Part shown: positions 1 through 7,126 of the stretch, piece after piece
How positions within the stretch are numbered: the stretch's first letter is position 1
Layout: the number at the start of each line of letters is the position of its first letter
Assembly (NCBI GenBank): GCA_902768605.1
Contig: CACXLY010000050.1
Coordinates: 1 to 33,468, forward strand
Reading direction: 5' to 3'
Origin: an uncultured Bacteroidales bacterium
GTDB taxonomy: Bacteria; Bacteroidota; Bacteroidia; Bacteroidales; Bacteroidaceae
Length of the DNA: 33,468 nt
The notes under the pieces: generated by a model
What the model was told of the DNA's origin: nothing
Databases searched by the model: none
Seen by the model: the letters and a program-made list of their open reading frames with translations, nothing else
Program-made: the position numbers and the translations under genes

Positions 1-1
1 A

Positions 2-832
2 CGCATAGCAGCACTCACTATGGTTCGCAACGATGACTTTTTCCTACGAAAGTGGGTGGAGTACTATGGGAGCGAACTGGGCAAGGAGAACCTATACATT
101 TACTACGACGGGGAGGATCAGCCCGTTGCTGATTTCTGTAGGGGTGCGAACGCATTCGTGCATCCCAAGATTGGCACGCAGGTGGTGGCGGCAGAGAAAG
201 GGCGCATGAAGTTCTTGTCCGAGCGGGCTGCCGAGCTCTTTTCGAAAGGCTACGACCTCGTGATAGGTGTGGATGCCGACGAGTATATCGTGGTCGATCC
301 CAAGCAGGGCATCGGGCTTCGCGACTTCTTGTCGCGGCAGTCCATCGACGTCTGCCTCTCTCCCCTCGGCCTTGACTTCGGGCAGAAGCTGGGCGAGGAG
401 GGCGACCTTTCTCTGGACGCGACGTTCCTCTCGCAGCGACACTTCGCGCAGATCGGCACGCGATATACGAAGCCCTCTATCATAGCGCAGCCGTGCCGAT
501 GGGGGAGCGGTTTCCATCGCGTCAAGGGGCATAATTTCCACATTGCCAAGGACCTCTATCTCCTGCACTTTGGCTATGCCGACAGCAAGATATTGGAGGA
601 GAGGCTGGGCGATGCGGACCGCGTGGCTCAGGGCTGGAAGAACCACATCTACAAGCGCAGCCGCACCATCCGGTATGCTACGGAGAAGAAGGCGCGCTGC
701 TTTGACCGCTGGACGCGCCTGTCCAGGACGTGCCAGACGTGGTGCCGGCCGCCGTACGCCCTCAACAAACCCGCCATGTTCGAGCTGAGGATTGTTGTCA
801 AGATTCCTGATAGATTCCAGAATGTCCTCTAA
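2..832 (+). CDS. Glycosyltransferase, family 2-like (partial at 5' end)
   Basis: This is a predicted glycosyltransferase, probably acting on a cell-surface glycan. The reading frame is open to the first base of the window (codons from position 2 read R-I-A-A-L-T before the first ATG at 20), so a few N-terminal residues probably lie outside. The opening LTMVRNDDFFLRKWVEYYG resembles the start of Glyco_tranf_2_4-type enzymes, and VIGVDADEYIVVD (about residues 80-92 from the ATG) carries the acidic metal/nucleotide-sugar binding motif. No signal peptide or membrane segment is visible. It overlaps the next + strand glycosyltransferase by 11 bases, so the two are probably co-transcribed. Acceptor and donor sugars cannot be read from sequence. 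Confidence 0.8.
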   Translation, partial: RIAALTMVRNDDFFLRKWVEYYGSELGKENLYIYYDGEDQPVADFCRGANAFVHPKIGTQVVAAEKGRMKFLSERAAELFSKGYDLVIGVDADEYIVVDPKQGIGLRDFLSRQSIDVCLSPLGLDFGQKLGEEGDLSLDATFLSQRHFAQIGTRYTKPSIIAQPCRWGSGFHRVKGHNFHIAKDLYLLHFGYADSKILEERLGDADRVAQGWKNHIYKRSRTIRYATEKKARCFDRWTRLSRTCQTWCRPPYALNKPAMFELRIVVKIPDRFQNVL

Positions 833-1796
833 CATACCATCTCCAGACGCGTGTCAAGGCGAGCTCATTGAGAAGCTGTTGCCGGGCAACACACTTCTGC
901 CGGAGGTGACGGTCGTCACCGTATGCTTCAACCCCTTGAAAGACGGCAGAATGGAGCTTTTCACCAAAAGCCTCGACTCCGTCCAGCAGCAGAAGGGCGT
1001 CACGCTTGAGCATCTCATCGTGGACGGCGCGTCATCCGACGGGACACTCGACTTCCTGAGGTCGTACGACAACAAGTCTCACGACATCCGCATCCTGAGC
1101 AAGGCTGACTCCGGCATTTATGAGGCGATGAATCGCGGTATTGCTTTGGCGCGCGGGAAATACGTTATCTTCCTCAATTCCGACGACTATTACCATCGCG
1201 CAGACGGGCTTGCGCTCTCGCTGGAAATGCTTGAAAAGAGCGGATGCGACTTCACGTTTGCCCCTGTCCTTCCCAAGGGACCGCATACGCGCTTCACCCA
1301 CTACCACCATCCGCAACGTCGCCTGCATAAGCTTTTCGTCACAAGCGTCATCCCTCACCCCTCGATGCTGTATCGCAGGCGTGCGCTTTTGGAGGTGGGC
1401 GGCTACAATCAGGCGTATCGGATTGTAGCGGATTACGACCTGACGCTGCGTCTGGTGGCGGCAGGGCACAGGGGTTGCTTCGTGGATTACTGCTTCGCAA
1501 CTTTCTTGATGGGAGGCATTTCGACACAAGCCGCGACCAGAGGGCTTGAAACCAGCGAAAAGACGCGTGTGGTGAGAATTATCCATCGCGAGGCTTTTGG
1601 GACGGAACTCACGGAGGAAGATGCCGAGTTCCTTGTCACGAGGGGATGGTATCCGCGCAAATACTTGCCGGTTTACGTTGCGTCGCAGAAGGTGATATCC
1701 CAGGCCTTTTGTGGGCTTCCAAAGGGGGTGGGGTATCAAATGGTGCGTCGTTTCAACTACGCGAAGTATTACATTAAAAGCTTTCTATCTTTCTGA
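822..1796 (+). CDS. Glycosyltransferase family 2 protein
   Basis: A GT-A fold glycosyltransferase of about 324 aa. The N-terminal part has EVTVVTVCFNPLKDG, then LIVDGASSDGT and FLNSDDYYH, which are the usual GT2 nucleotide-sugar binding and DxD-like elements; ADSGIYEAMNRGIALARGKY is typical of WcaA/colanic-acid-like GT2 enzymes. I chose the ATG at 822. It overlaps the upstream stop by 11 bases, and the only longer start is an in-frame TTG at 792 that adds ten residues without similarity to the family start. It ends 3 bases before the stop codon of a convergent GT2 gene. Its likely role is cell-surface polysaccharide or LPS glycan assembly; the substrate is unknown. Confidence 0.85.
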   Translation: MSSNIPSPDACQGELIEKLLPGNTLLPEVTVVTVCFNPLKDGRMELFTKSLDSVQQQKGVTLEHLIVDGASSDGTLDFLRSYDNKSHDIRILSKADSGIYEAMNRGIALARGKYVIFLNSDDYYHRADGLALSLEMLEKSGCDFTFAPVLPKGPHTRFTHYHHPQRRLHKLFVTSVIPHPSMLYRRRALLEVGGYNQAYRIVADYDLTLRLVAAGHRGCFVDYCFATFLMGGISTQAATRGLETSEKTRVVRIIHREAFGTELTEEDAEFLVTRGWYPRKYLPVYVASQKVISQAFCGLPKGVGYQMVRRFNYAKYYIKSFLSF

Positions 1797-1799
1797 CAG

Positions 1800-2690
1800 T
1801 CAGGAGGGATGTCCTTCCGCCTTGCGTTTCTTCTTCTCCAGATAATGCTGGAAGGGAGCGAGGAAACGTTTCTCCCAGAGTCTTCTCTTCTCGTCGGGCG
1901 CATTCTCGTACACCTTCCGTGCGGCCTCGATGCTCATTGCCAGATGGCGTGCCTGCTTTTCCGAGTCGGAGGAGAGCAGGAAGCTCCTCGGGTTGGGATA
2001 GTAGTAGTAGAGCGGCAGACGGAGTATCGTGCAGCGCCCGACGTGCAGGAGCACTTCGCTCCACCACGGGAAGTCCTCGAACCGCATGCCTTCCAGAAAG
2101 GGAATCTTCTGGACGAGCGACGTCCTGTACATCCTGAAGCAGGGCTGGCAATGCTTCACCGCCCAGCGCCGGCTGATGTCGCTCGGGTGGGAGTATTCGG
2201 TGGCGTAGTCGAAGATGCGGTCTGTCGTGACGTATTCGATGCTGTCGAGCCCGCCGTACTTCCTGAAGCGCGGCTTGCTCTCCGGCAAGTGCAGGAAATG
2301 CAGGACCTTATTCGCCGTGCGATAGTAGTGGTGGTAGGTGAAGGTGACCATGTCGGCGTCCTCCTTTTCGGCTGCTGCGAAGCACAGTTCCATGAGCTGG
2401 GGATGGAAGAAGTCATCAGGGTCGAGGAAGAGGACATAGCGTCCCGCGGCCCGTTCCATGCCGGTGTTCCTGGCGGCCGACACGCCTCGGTTTGCCTGGT
2501 GGATGACCTTGAAGCGCCCGTCGCGAGCGGCATAGGCATCGGCGATGTCGCCACAGGCGTCGGGGCTCCCGTCGTCGATGAGGATGGCCTCCCAGCTATG
2601 GTGCGTCTGTGAGAGCAGGCTGTCCAGGGCTCGCCTCAGGTAGCGCTCCACGTTGTAAATGGGGATGATGACCGAGATGTCGTATGCCAT
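1800..2690 (-). CDS. Glycosyltransferase family 2 protein (paralogue A)
   Basis: A 296-aa GT2 enzyme. ISVIIPIYNVERYLRRALDSLL is the canonical N-terminus, ILIDDGSPDACGDIA the nucleotide-binding loop, and YVLFLDPDDFFHPQLM the DxD-like motif (about residues 85-100). The C-terminal half, including FEDFPWWSEVLL, aligns along its whole length with the product of the neighbouring gene at 2695-3552, so the two are tandem paralogues. It starts 4 bases after that gene's stop and is the last gene of a three-gene minus-strand operon with an LpxL-type acyltransferase. This suggests LPS/LOS core or O-glycan synthesis. The sugar is not predictable. Confidence 0.88.
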   Translation of the reverse strand: MAYDISVIIPIYNVERYLRRALDSLLSQTHHSWEAILIDDGSPDACGDIADAYAARDGRFKVIHQANRGVSAARNTGMERAAGRYVLFLDPDDFFHPQLMELCFAAAEKEDADMVTFTYHHYYRTANKVLHFLHLPESKPRFRKYGGLDSIEYVTTDRIFDYATEYSHPSDISRRWAVKHCQPCFRMYRTSLVQKIPFLEGMRFEDFPWWSEVLLHVGRCTILRLPLYYYYPNPRSFLLSSDSEKQARHLAMSIEAARKVYENAPDEKRRLWEKRFLAPFQHYLEKKKRKAEGHPS

Positions 2691-2694
2691 GCGA

Positions 2695-3552
2695 TTATTG
2701 CTTTGCTTCTTTCTTCTTGAGCTTCTCCTCGAAGGGCGTCAGGAAATGGCGTTCCCAGGCCTTCCGCTTGTCGGACGGCGCATCGGCATACAGCTTCTTT
2801 GCCGCCTCGATACCCTTGCGGAGGCTTTCCGCCTTGCGTGCCTGGTCGGCCGACAGGATGTCGCTCCCGGGGTTGGGACAGTAGAAGTAGAGCGGCAGGT
2901 TCAGTATGGTGCAGCGCTTGATGCGGAGCAGCACTTCGCTCCACCACGGGAAGTCCTCGTAGAGGATGCCGGGGATGAACCGGACGTCGCGCACGGCATA
3001 CGTCTTGTACATGCAACGCCATGCCTGGCAATGCTTTATGGCCCAGCGCGGGTCGATGTCGCGGGGCTTGGAGTATTCGGTGGCGTAGGCAAAGATGTTG
3101 TCTGTCACGAGGTAGGGCGGCTCCTTGTAGAACGCGAAGTGAGGCTTCGGGTCGTCGAGGCGCAGGAAATGCTTGACCATCCCCATCGTGCGGTACTTCC
3201 TGTCGTAGGTGAAGGCCACGAGGTCCGAGCCGTCTCGCTGCATCGCCTCGACGCAGAGGGCCATCAGCTGCGGATGCATGAAGTCGTCGGCATCGAGGAA
3301 AAGCAGGTACTCGCCCCGCATGTGCTGCATCCCCACGTTGCGCGCCTCGGACTGTCCGCCGTTAGGTTGATGAATGACGCGGAAGCGGCGGTCGCTCTGC
3401 GCGTATTCCTCGGCGATGCGTCCGCTGCCGTCCGTGCTGCCGTCGTCCACCAGGATGGCTTCCCACTCCTTATGTGTCTGCGAGAGAATGCTGTCGAGAG
3501 CCCGGCGCAGGTACGACTCGGCGTTGTAGATGGGTACTATGATGGAAACCAT
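2695..3552 (-). CDS. Glycosyltransferase family 2 protein (paralogue B)
   Basis: A 285-aa GT2 enzyme beginning MVSIIVPIYNAESYLRRALD, with ILVDDGSTDGSG and YLLFLDADDFMHPQLM as binding motifs. It shares blocks such as VIHQ, YATEYS, WAVKHCQ/WAIKHCQ, EDFPWWSEVLL, RCTIL and LPLY with the downstream paralogue, all in the same order. It lies 13 bases after the acyltransferase gene and 4 bases before paralogue A, so translation is probably coupled. The lysine-rich C-terminus (KLKKKEAKQ) may be a membrane-surface contact; this is inference. Its likely role is glycosylation of lipid-linked surface sugars. Confidence 0.88.
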   Translation of the reverse strand: MVSIIVPIYNAESYLRRALDSILSQTHKEWEAILVDDGSTDGSGRIAEEYAQSDRRFRVIHQPNGGQSEARNVGMQHMRGEYLLFLDADDFMHPQLMALCVEAMQRDGSDLVAFTYDRKYRTMGMVKHFLRLDDPKPHFAFYKEPPYLVTDNIFAYATEYSKPRDIDPRWAIKHCQAWRCMYKTYAVRDVRFIPGILYEDFPWWSEVLLRIKRCTILNLPLYFYCPNPGSDILSADQARKAESLRKGIEAAKKLYADAPSDKRKAWERHFLTPFEEKLKKKEAKQ

Positions 3553-3565
3553 GATGCCTTCGTTT

Positions 3566-4450
3566 TTATTTCGTCAGTTCGTACTTATACCAGCGGTTGT
3601 GCGACCAGAGCCATATCTCGGGCTGACGGCAAATGTTCTGCTCGAGCATGCGCCAGAAGCATCGCGAGAGAGGGTAGCGGCTGAGGCGTTCCTCTTCATT
3701 GGGCTTTATCTCCTTGAAGGTGAGCCTGTAGTGCCCTCGTGAGGTCTTTTCCGCGTCGAGGTAAACGAGCTCGGCGTTGACCTTTTGCGCCAGCTCTTCC
3801 GCCCCGGGGGCGTACCACGTCTGTTGGTTGAGGAACGTGACGACGTCCTTCACCTTCGTGTCGGGCCTCTGGTCGCTGATGAAGCCGCAGAGGAAGGGCT
3901 CGCCCTCGGCGTTCCATTGCAGCATCGTGCGCACGGTCTGCCGCATCTCGATCTGTGTCGTGTCCCAGCGGCTCCGTATCTCATGCATGAGCGAAGAGAA
4001 GTAGGGGCTCTCGATGTGCTTGAAGATTTCCGCGCCTTTCTTGGGCTTGCGATAGCGCATGCAGACCTCCTGGTACCACTCCCAGCAGCCCAGGTGGCCG
4101 AGCAGCATAAAGATGTTCTTGCCCTCGCCGGCCAGTCGCTCCGGCAGTTCGCAGTTCAGGATTTCCACGCGCCGGCGCATCTCGTCGTCCGTGATGTTGA
4201 GGCACTTGAACGCCTCGATGAAGACGTCGCAGAGGTTCCTGTAGAAAGCCCTCTCGATGCCCACGATTTCCCGCTCGCCCTTCTCGGGGAAGGCACAGCG
4301 GAGGTTTTCCCTGACGAGCCGCCGCCTATACCTTATTATATAATATATAAAGAGGTAGGCCAGGTCGCTCAGCAGGTAAAGGACGCCCAGCGGCAGTCCT
4401 GCCACCAGCCGCATCAGGTGGTGTCGCTTCTTTGTCCCGTTCTTGTTCAA
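3566..4450 (-). CDS. LpxL/HtrB-type lipid A acyltransferase
   Basis: This is a member of the lysophospholipid acyltransferase/HtrB family that transfers a fatty acyl chain to lipid A on the inner membrane. The N-terminal hydrophobic stretch (about residues 12-40) would anchor it to the cytoplasmic membrane. H119-L-G-C-W-E124 is the catalytic HX4E motif, and a basic RYRRRLVRENL follows the anchor as in LpxL proteins. Length (294 aa) is normal. It is the first gene of the minus operon with the two GT2 genes, behind a clear -7 element at 4476-4483. Whether it adds a secondary acyl chain to lipid A or acylates another lipid (for example an ornithine-type lipid) cannot be settled by sequence. Confidence 0.85.
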   Translation of the reverse strand: MNKNGTKKRHHLMRLVAGLPLGVLYLLSDLAYLFIYYIIRYRRRLVRENLRCAFPEKGEREIVGIERAFYRNLCDVFIEAFKCLNITDDEMRRRVEILNCELPERLAGEGKNIFMLLGHLGCWEWYQEVCMRYRKPKKGAEIFKHIESPYFSSLMHEIRSRWDTTQIEMRQTVRTMLQWNAEGEPFLCGFISDQRPDTKVKDVVTFLNQQTWYAPGAEELAQKVNAELVYLDAEKTSRGHYRLTFKEIKPNEEERLSRYPLSRCFWRMLEQNICRQPEIWLWSHNRWYKYELTK

Positions 4451-4475
4451 GCCTTTTTTGTTGTCTGTTCAAATG

Positions 4476-4483
4476 CAAAGGTA
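4476..4483 (-). promoter_or_regulatory. Bacteroidetes -7 promoter element for the acyltransferase/GT2 operon
   Basis: On the minus strand this reads TACCTTTG, the TAnnTTTG -7 consensus used by the Bacteroidetes primary sigma factor. It sits 26 bases upstream of the acyltransferase ATG. No clear -33 TTTG partner was found at the usual spacing. Confidence 0.65.
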
Positions 4484-4572
4484 CTAAAAATAAATGAAGA
4501 ATAAAGAATTCGGGACGAAGAATTATGGCTGTTTCGTGCAGAAAGAGATGAAATGGCGTGTTTTGCAGCATG

Positions 4573-4607
4573 AGCAGGGCTGTCCGGAGATGTCGGGCAG
4601 CCCTGCT
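4573..4607 (-). terminator. Hairpin downstream of the sigma factor gene
   Basis: AGCAGGGCTG (4573-4582) and CAGCCCTGCT (4598-4607) form a perfect 10-bp stem, with a short inner CCG/CGG stem. It lies 6 bases past the sigma factor stop. There is no clean U-run on the minus strand, so this is either a weak intrinsic terminator or a 3'-end stabilising hairpin. Confidence 0.55.
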
Positions 4608-4613
4608 TGCTAT

Positions 4614-5177
4614 CTACTCGAGCCAGGGGGCGAGGTAGTCGACGAGCGGCCGCTCGCGAAGCGCTGCCTCCAGCTTCCTGAGCGCACGCAGGTGCAAGGT
4701 CGAGGCGCGGGGTTTGCTCATCCCGAGCATTGCAGCTATCTCCGTCAGGTTGAGGCGCTTGCCGTCCAGTCCGTAGAAGTGACGCACCACCTGCTGTTCC
4801 GTCCGGGTGAGGCACTGCAGGGCTTCGTCGATGCGCTGCCGTTGCCCCGTGCGGAGCATATCGTCGTCGTCCTCAACCACTTGTGTCCTCTCTTCCTGCA
4901 GCTCCTCAGTGGAGTTGTGGCGCTTGATGCTGAGCATCATCATCTTTTTGCACCAGTGGCTCGCGTAAGCGGCAAAGCTGCTGCCCACACGCTCGTCGTA
5001 GCGTGCCGCGGCTTCGCACAGACCGAGGCACCCATCCTGTCGCAGGTCCTCCAGGCTTACGCCGAAATCCCTCATTCTCCAAGCCATCGCGTATGCCATT
5101 GGCATGTGGCGGATGACGAGCAAACGGCAGGCATCTGTGAGCTCTGCCATCTTGATTTTTTGAACATCTTGTCTCAT
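4614..5177 (-). CDS. Sigma-70 family RNA polymerase sigma factor (small)
   Basis: A 187-aa protein with two sigma domains only. Region 2 (about residues 10-80) has LEDLRQDGCLGLCEAAARYD, the core-binding segment, followed by FAAYASHWCKKMMM, which resembles the -10 recognition helix. Region 4 (about residues 118-178) has LTRTEQQVVRHFYGLDGK and an HTH, LTEIAAMLGMSKPRAST. There is no region 1 or 3, so it is not the housekeeping RpoD; an alternative sigma factor of group 3/4 type is most likely. It has an acidic linker (VEDDDDM). No anti-sigma gene is adjacent. I used the ATG at 5177; an internal ATG at residue 10 is possible. The regulon is unknown. Confidence 0.82.
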   Translation of the reverse strand: MRQDVQKIKMAELTDACRLLVIRHMPMAYAMAWRMRDFGVSLEDLRQDGCLGLCEAAARYDERVGSSFAAYASHWCKKMMMLSIKRHNSTEELQEERTQVVEDDDDMLRTGQRQRIDEALQCLTRTEQQVVRHFYGLDGKRLNLTEIAAMLGMSKPRASTLHLRALRKLEAALRERPLVDYLAPWLE

Positions 5178-5246
5178 TTTTCTCGATGAAATGGGTTAAT
5201 TTTGAAAATGAGACAGCCGGCTGTCCGTTACTTTTGAATTCGAGGG

Positions 5247-5254
5247 CAAAGGTA
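5247..5254 (-). promoter_or_regulatory. -7 promoter element for the sigma factor gene
   Basis: The minus strand reads TACCTTTG about 70 bases upstream of the sigma factor ATG. TTTG-rich sequence lies further upstream but not at the ideal distance. Confidence 0.6.
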
Positions 5255-5314
5255 CGACAAAAAGAAGGCGTTCAGCCGAAATTACAAATTTTACAAATGC
5301 TTGTAAAGCCTCTG

Positions 5315-5380
5315 CAAATGCCCCAAGGGGAAAAAACAAATCCCCCAAGGAGAAAAAACAAATCCCCCAAGGAGAAAATA
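5315..5380. repeat. Tandem repeat, three 22-bp units (A-rich type)
   Basis: There are three back-to-back 22-bp units beginning at 5315, 5337 and 5359. Each has the pattern CAAAT-CCCCAAGG-A/G-GAAAA and differs from its neighbour at only one to three positions. A fourth, degenerate start follows at 5381. The period equals that of the sequence-unrelated array at 5431-5553. Confidence 0.85.
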
Positions 5381-5430
5381 AAAATCCCACGCCTCAGTAG
5401 TTCCCCCTCCCGGCGTGGGTAAAAAAAACG

Positions 5431-5553
5431 CCACAGCAAGCGTCGCCCGTTCCCACAGCAAGCGTCGCCCTTTCCCACAGCAAGCGTCGGCCGTTCCCAC
5501 AGCAAGCGTCGGCCGTTCCCACAGCAAGCGTCGGCCGTTCCCACAGCAAGGAA
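5431..5553. repeat. Tandem array of six 22-bp CCACAGCAAG-type units
   Basis: Units begin exactly every 22 bases at 5431, 5453, 5475, 5497, 5519 and 5541. Each has the core CCACAGCAAGCGTCG followed by a C/G-rich tail and TTC; the last unit changes to CCACAGCAAGGAAAA. On the minus strand the array ends in GGCGTTTTTTTT (5422-5432), a U-run in the direction in which the U32 gene is transcribed. The same unit family occurs at 18336-18423, 24752-24905 and inside tatD at 11370-11450. Confidence 0.92.
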
Positions 5554-5561
5554 AATTCCCC

Positions 5562-5635
5562 GCCACCGTGGGAGGAGGGTCACCTCCTCCATCGAAAATC
5601 CTGCTGCCACCGTGGGAGGAGGGTCACCTCCTCCC
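5562..5635 (-). repeat. Duplicated 29-bp hairpin element 3' of the U32 gene
   Basis: GCCACCGTGGGAGGAGG and the following GTCACCTCCTCC occur twice, at 5562-5590 and 5606-5634. Each copy contains a near-perfect palindrome; in the second copy GGGAGGAGG (5614-5622) pairs with CCTCCTCCC (5627-5635) around a 4-base loop. It lies 8 bases beyond the U32 stop and may act as a terminator or 3'-end hairpin for that gene. Confidence 0.75.
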
Positions 5636-5642
5636 TTCCCCG

Positions 5643-6893
5643 CTATTGCGCCTTGATAACAAACAGCTTGTCATTCCGCCGCACTTTCGTCGGCAGAGGG
5701 ATGCTGATGTGCCACCCCTGCTGGGCCGTCTGCACCGGCTTCAGGTCGTAGCGAATCTCGCTTACGGTCGCCCTCAGCGCCCCCGTGGTAGGGCCGGTCA
5801 CGAGGATCTCGTCGCCCACGTTCAGCTCGCACGCCTCGATCTTGAACTCCGCCACTTGCAGCTTCGAGTAGTAACGTACGGTGCGCCCGCAATACACCTT
5901 GCGCTCCGTCGCCTTCGAGCCATGGCAGTCGTTCCACTCCGCAATCGTCTTGCCCAGATAGTAGCCGTCCCAGAAGCCCCGATTGAAGACGCGCGCCAAC
6001 CGCTCGTCCCACTCCGCCAGCCTCGACAGGAAGACCTCCTTTCCCTCTTCGGGATTCGTCAGCGTGTCGATTGCCTCGCGATAGCACCTGACTACCGTGT
6101 CCACATATTCCGGCCCGCGAGCCCTTCCTTCTATCTTGAACACGCGTACGCCCGCGTCAAGCATTTTATCGATGAAATGGATGGTTTTGAGGTCTTTCGG
6201 CGACATGATGTACTTGTTCTCGATTGCGAGTTCGGTGCCCGTCTCCACGTCTTGAACCGTATAGCGGCGACGGCACAGCTGCATGCACTCTCCGCGATTG
6301 GCGGACCGTCCCCAGTTGCTCTGACTCAGGTAGCATTTGCCGCTGATGGCCATGCATAGTGCACCGTGGCAGAACATCTCGATGCGGACGGGGCGGCCGC
6401 TTGGCCCTACGATGCCATATTCTTCGATGGAATGGGCAATTTCCGTCACTTGGTCCATGTTCAGCTCACGTGCCAGCACCACGACGTCGGCGAATTGGGC
6501 GTAGAAGCGCAACGCCTCGATGTTGCTGATGTTAAGCTGCGTGCTCAGGTGCACCTCCTGTCCTATCTGCCGGCAATAGAGCATCACAGCCACGTCGCTG
6601 GCTATGACCGCGCTGATGCCTGCCGCTTTCGCGGCGTCGAGGATGCTGCGCATCAGCGCGAGGTCTTCACCATAGATGATGGTGTTCACCGTCAGGTAGC
6701 TCTTGATGCCAAAGCGTCGCGTCTCCTCAGCAATGCGCTTGAGGTCGTCGATGCTGAACGTGCTGGCAGAGTGCGCCCGCATATTCAGGTTCTCTATCCC
6801 GAAGTAGATGCTGTCGGCCCCTGCCCTGATGGCAGCCGCCAGACACTCTGGCGAGCCCACAGGCGCCATTATTTCTATGTCCTTCTTATTCAT
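5643..6893 (-). CDS. Peptidase U32 family protein, RlhA-like (23S rRNA hydroxylation)
   Basis: A 416-aa U32-family protein. Despite the peptidase name, members such as RlhA hydroxylate C2501 of 23S rRNA and TrhP modifies tRNA wobble uridine, in a prephenate-dependent way; which activity applies here is inferred. The full U32 signature is present: E172-M-F-C-H-G-A-L-C180-x4-G-x-C187-Y-L-S. The cysteines C180, C187, C203 and C207 are spaced as expected for a metal/Fe-S site. The N-terminus IEIMAPVGSPECLAAAIRAGADSIYFG forms the TIM-barrel start. I set the start at 6893 because a -7 promoter element (6902-6909) lies immediately upstream; the longer frame from 6932 would begin upstream of that promoter. 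Confidence 0.9.
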   Translation of the reverse strand: MNKKDIEIMAPVGSPECLAAAIRAGADSIYFGIENLNMRAHSASTFSIDDLKRIAEETRRFGIKSYLTVNTIIYGEDLALMRSILDAAKAAGISAVIASDVAVMLYCRQIGQEVHLSTQLNISNIEALRFYAQFADVVVLARELNMDQVTEIAHSIEEYGIVGPSGRPVRIEMFCHGALCMAISGKCYLSQSNWGRSANRGECMQLCRRRYTVQDVETGTELAIENKYIMSPKDLKTIHFIDKMLDAGVRVFKIEGRARGPEYVDTVVRCYREAIDTLTNPEEGKEVFLSRLAEWDERLARVFNRGFWDGYYLGKTIAEWNDCHGSKATERKVYCGRTVRYYSKLQVAEFKIEACELNVGDEILVTGPTTGALRATVSEIRYDLKPVQTAQQGWHISIPLPTKVRRNDKLFVIKAQ

Positions 6894-6901
6894 TTCAGCT
6901 G

Positions 6902-6909
6902 CAAAGGTA
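6902..6909 (-). promoter_or_regulatory. -7 element for the U32 gene, very short leader
   Basis: The minus strand reads TACCTTTG only 8 bases before the ATG at 6893. With a start site about 6 bases past the element, the mRNA would be almost leaderless. This also fixes the start codon. Confidence 0.65.
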
Positions 6910-6937
6910 ACACTTTTTCCAGCATTCCGCAAAAAAT

Positions 6938-6967
6938 ATGAATTATGAATTATGAATTATGAATTAT
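6938..6967. repeat. AT-rich tandem repeat of ATGAATT(A/T) words
   Basis: Four consecutive copies of the 8-base word ATGAATTA (frame TATGAATT) lie between the divergent U32 and metK promoters. The same words recur in direct and inverted form at 31230-31322. Confidence 0.8.
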
Positions 6968-6973
6968 TTGTCG

Positions 6974-6981
6974 TACCTTTG
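6974..6981 (+). promoter_or_regulatory. -7 promoter element for metK
   Basis: TACCTTTG on the + strand, preceded by TTTG at 6967-6970. Transcription would begin near 6988, giving a leader of roughly 140 bases before the metK ATG, long enough for a riboswitch. Confidence 0.7.
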
Positions 6982-6998
6982 CAGCGCAATTCAAGAAA

Positions 6999-7084
6999 TG
7001 TGGATAGATTTGGGCTGCTTGCAACCACAGTAAAAAATGCTAAAACGAGGAACGACTAGGGCTTCCTCACGCATTTGTGCCCGA
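6999..7084 (+). promoter_or_regulatory. Candidate SAM-II-like riboswitch in the metK leader
   Basis: TGTGG (6999-7003) pairs with CCACA (7025-7029) to give P1. The loop holds GATTT (7007-7011) and TTGCAA (7019-7024), and P1 is followed by TAAAAAATGCTAAAA (7031-7045). These blocks match the order and spelling of conserved SAM-II positions (GAUUU, GCAA, UAAA, GCUAAA). A possible pseudoknot pairs TTGGGC (7010-7015) with GCCCGA (7079-7084) around an inserted hairpin, GAGGAA (7047-7052) with TTCCTC (7063-7068). Location before metK fits feedback by S-adenosylmethionine. The long insertion between GCTAAA and the pseudoknot strand is atypical of short SAM-II, so the call is a candidate only. Confidence 0.55.
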
Positions 7085-7126
7085 CTTCTTTCCCCATACA
7101 TTATTAATTATATAAAGATTAATTCT

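Noticed and set aside
5315..5553. CRISPR array
   Set aside because: Units are contiguous with no unique spacers, the period is 22 bp, and no cas gene is present.
5415..6359. A 314-aa + strand frame starting in the repeat array
   Set aside because: Its N-terminus is translated tandem repeat and the remainder is antisense to the U32 gene, so it is unlikely to be a protein.
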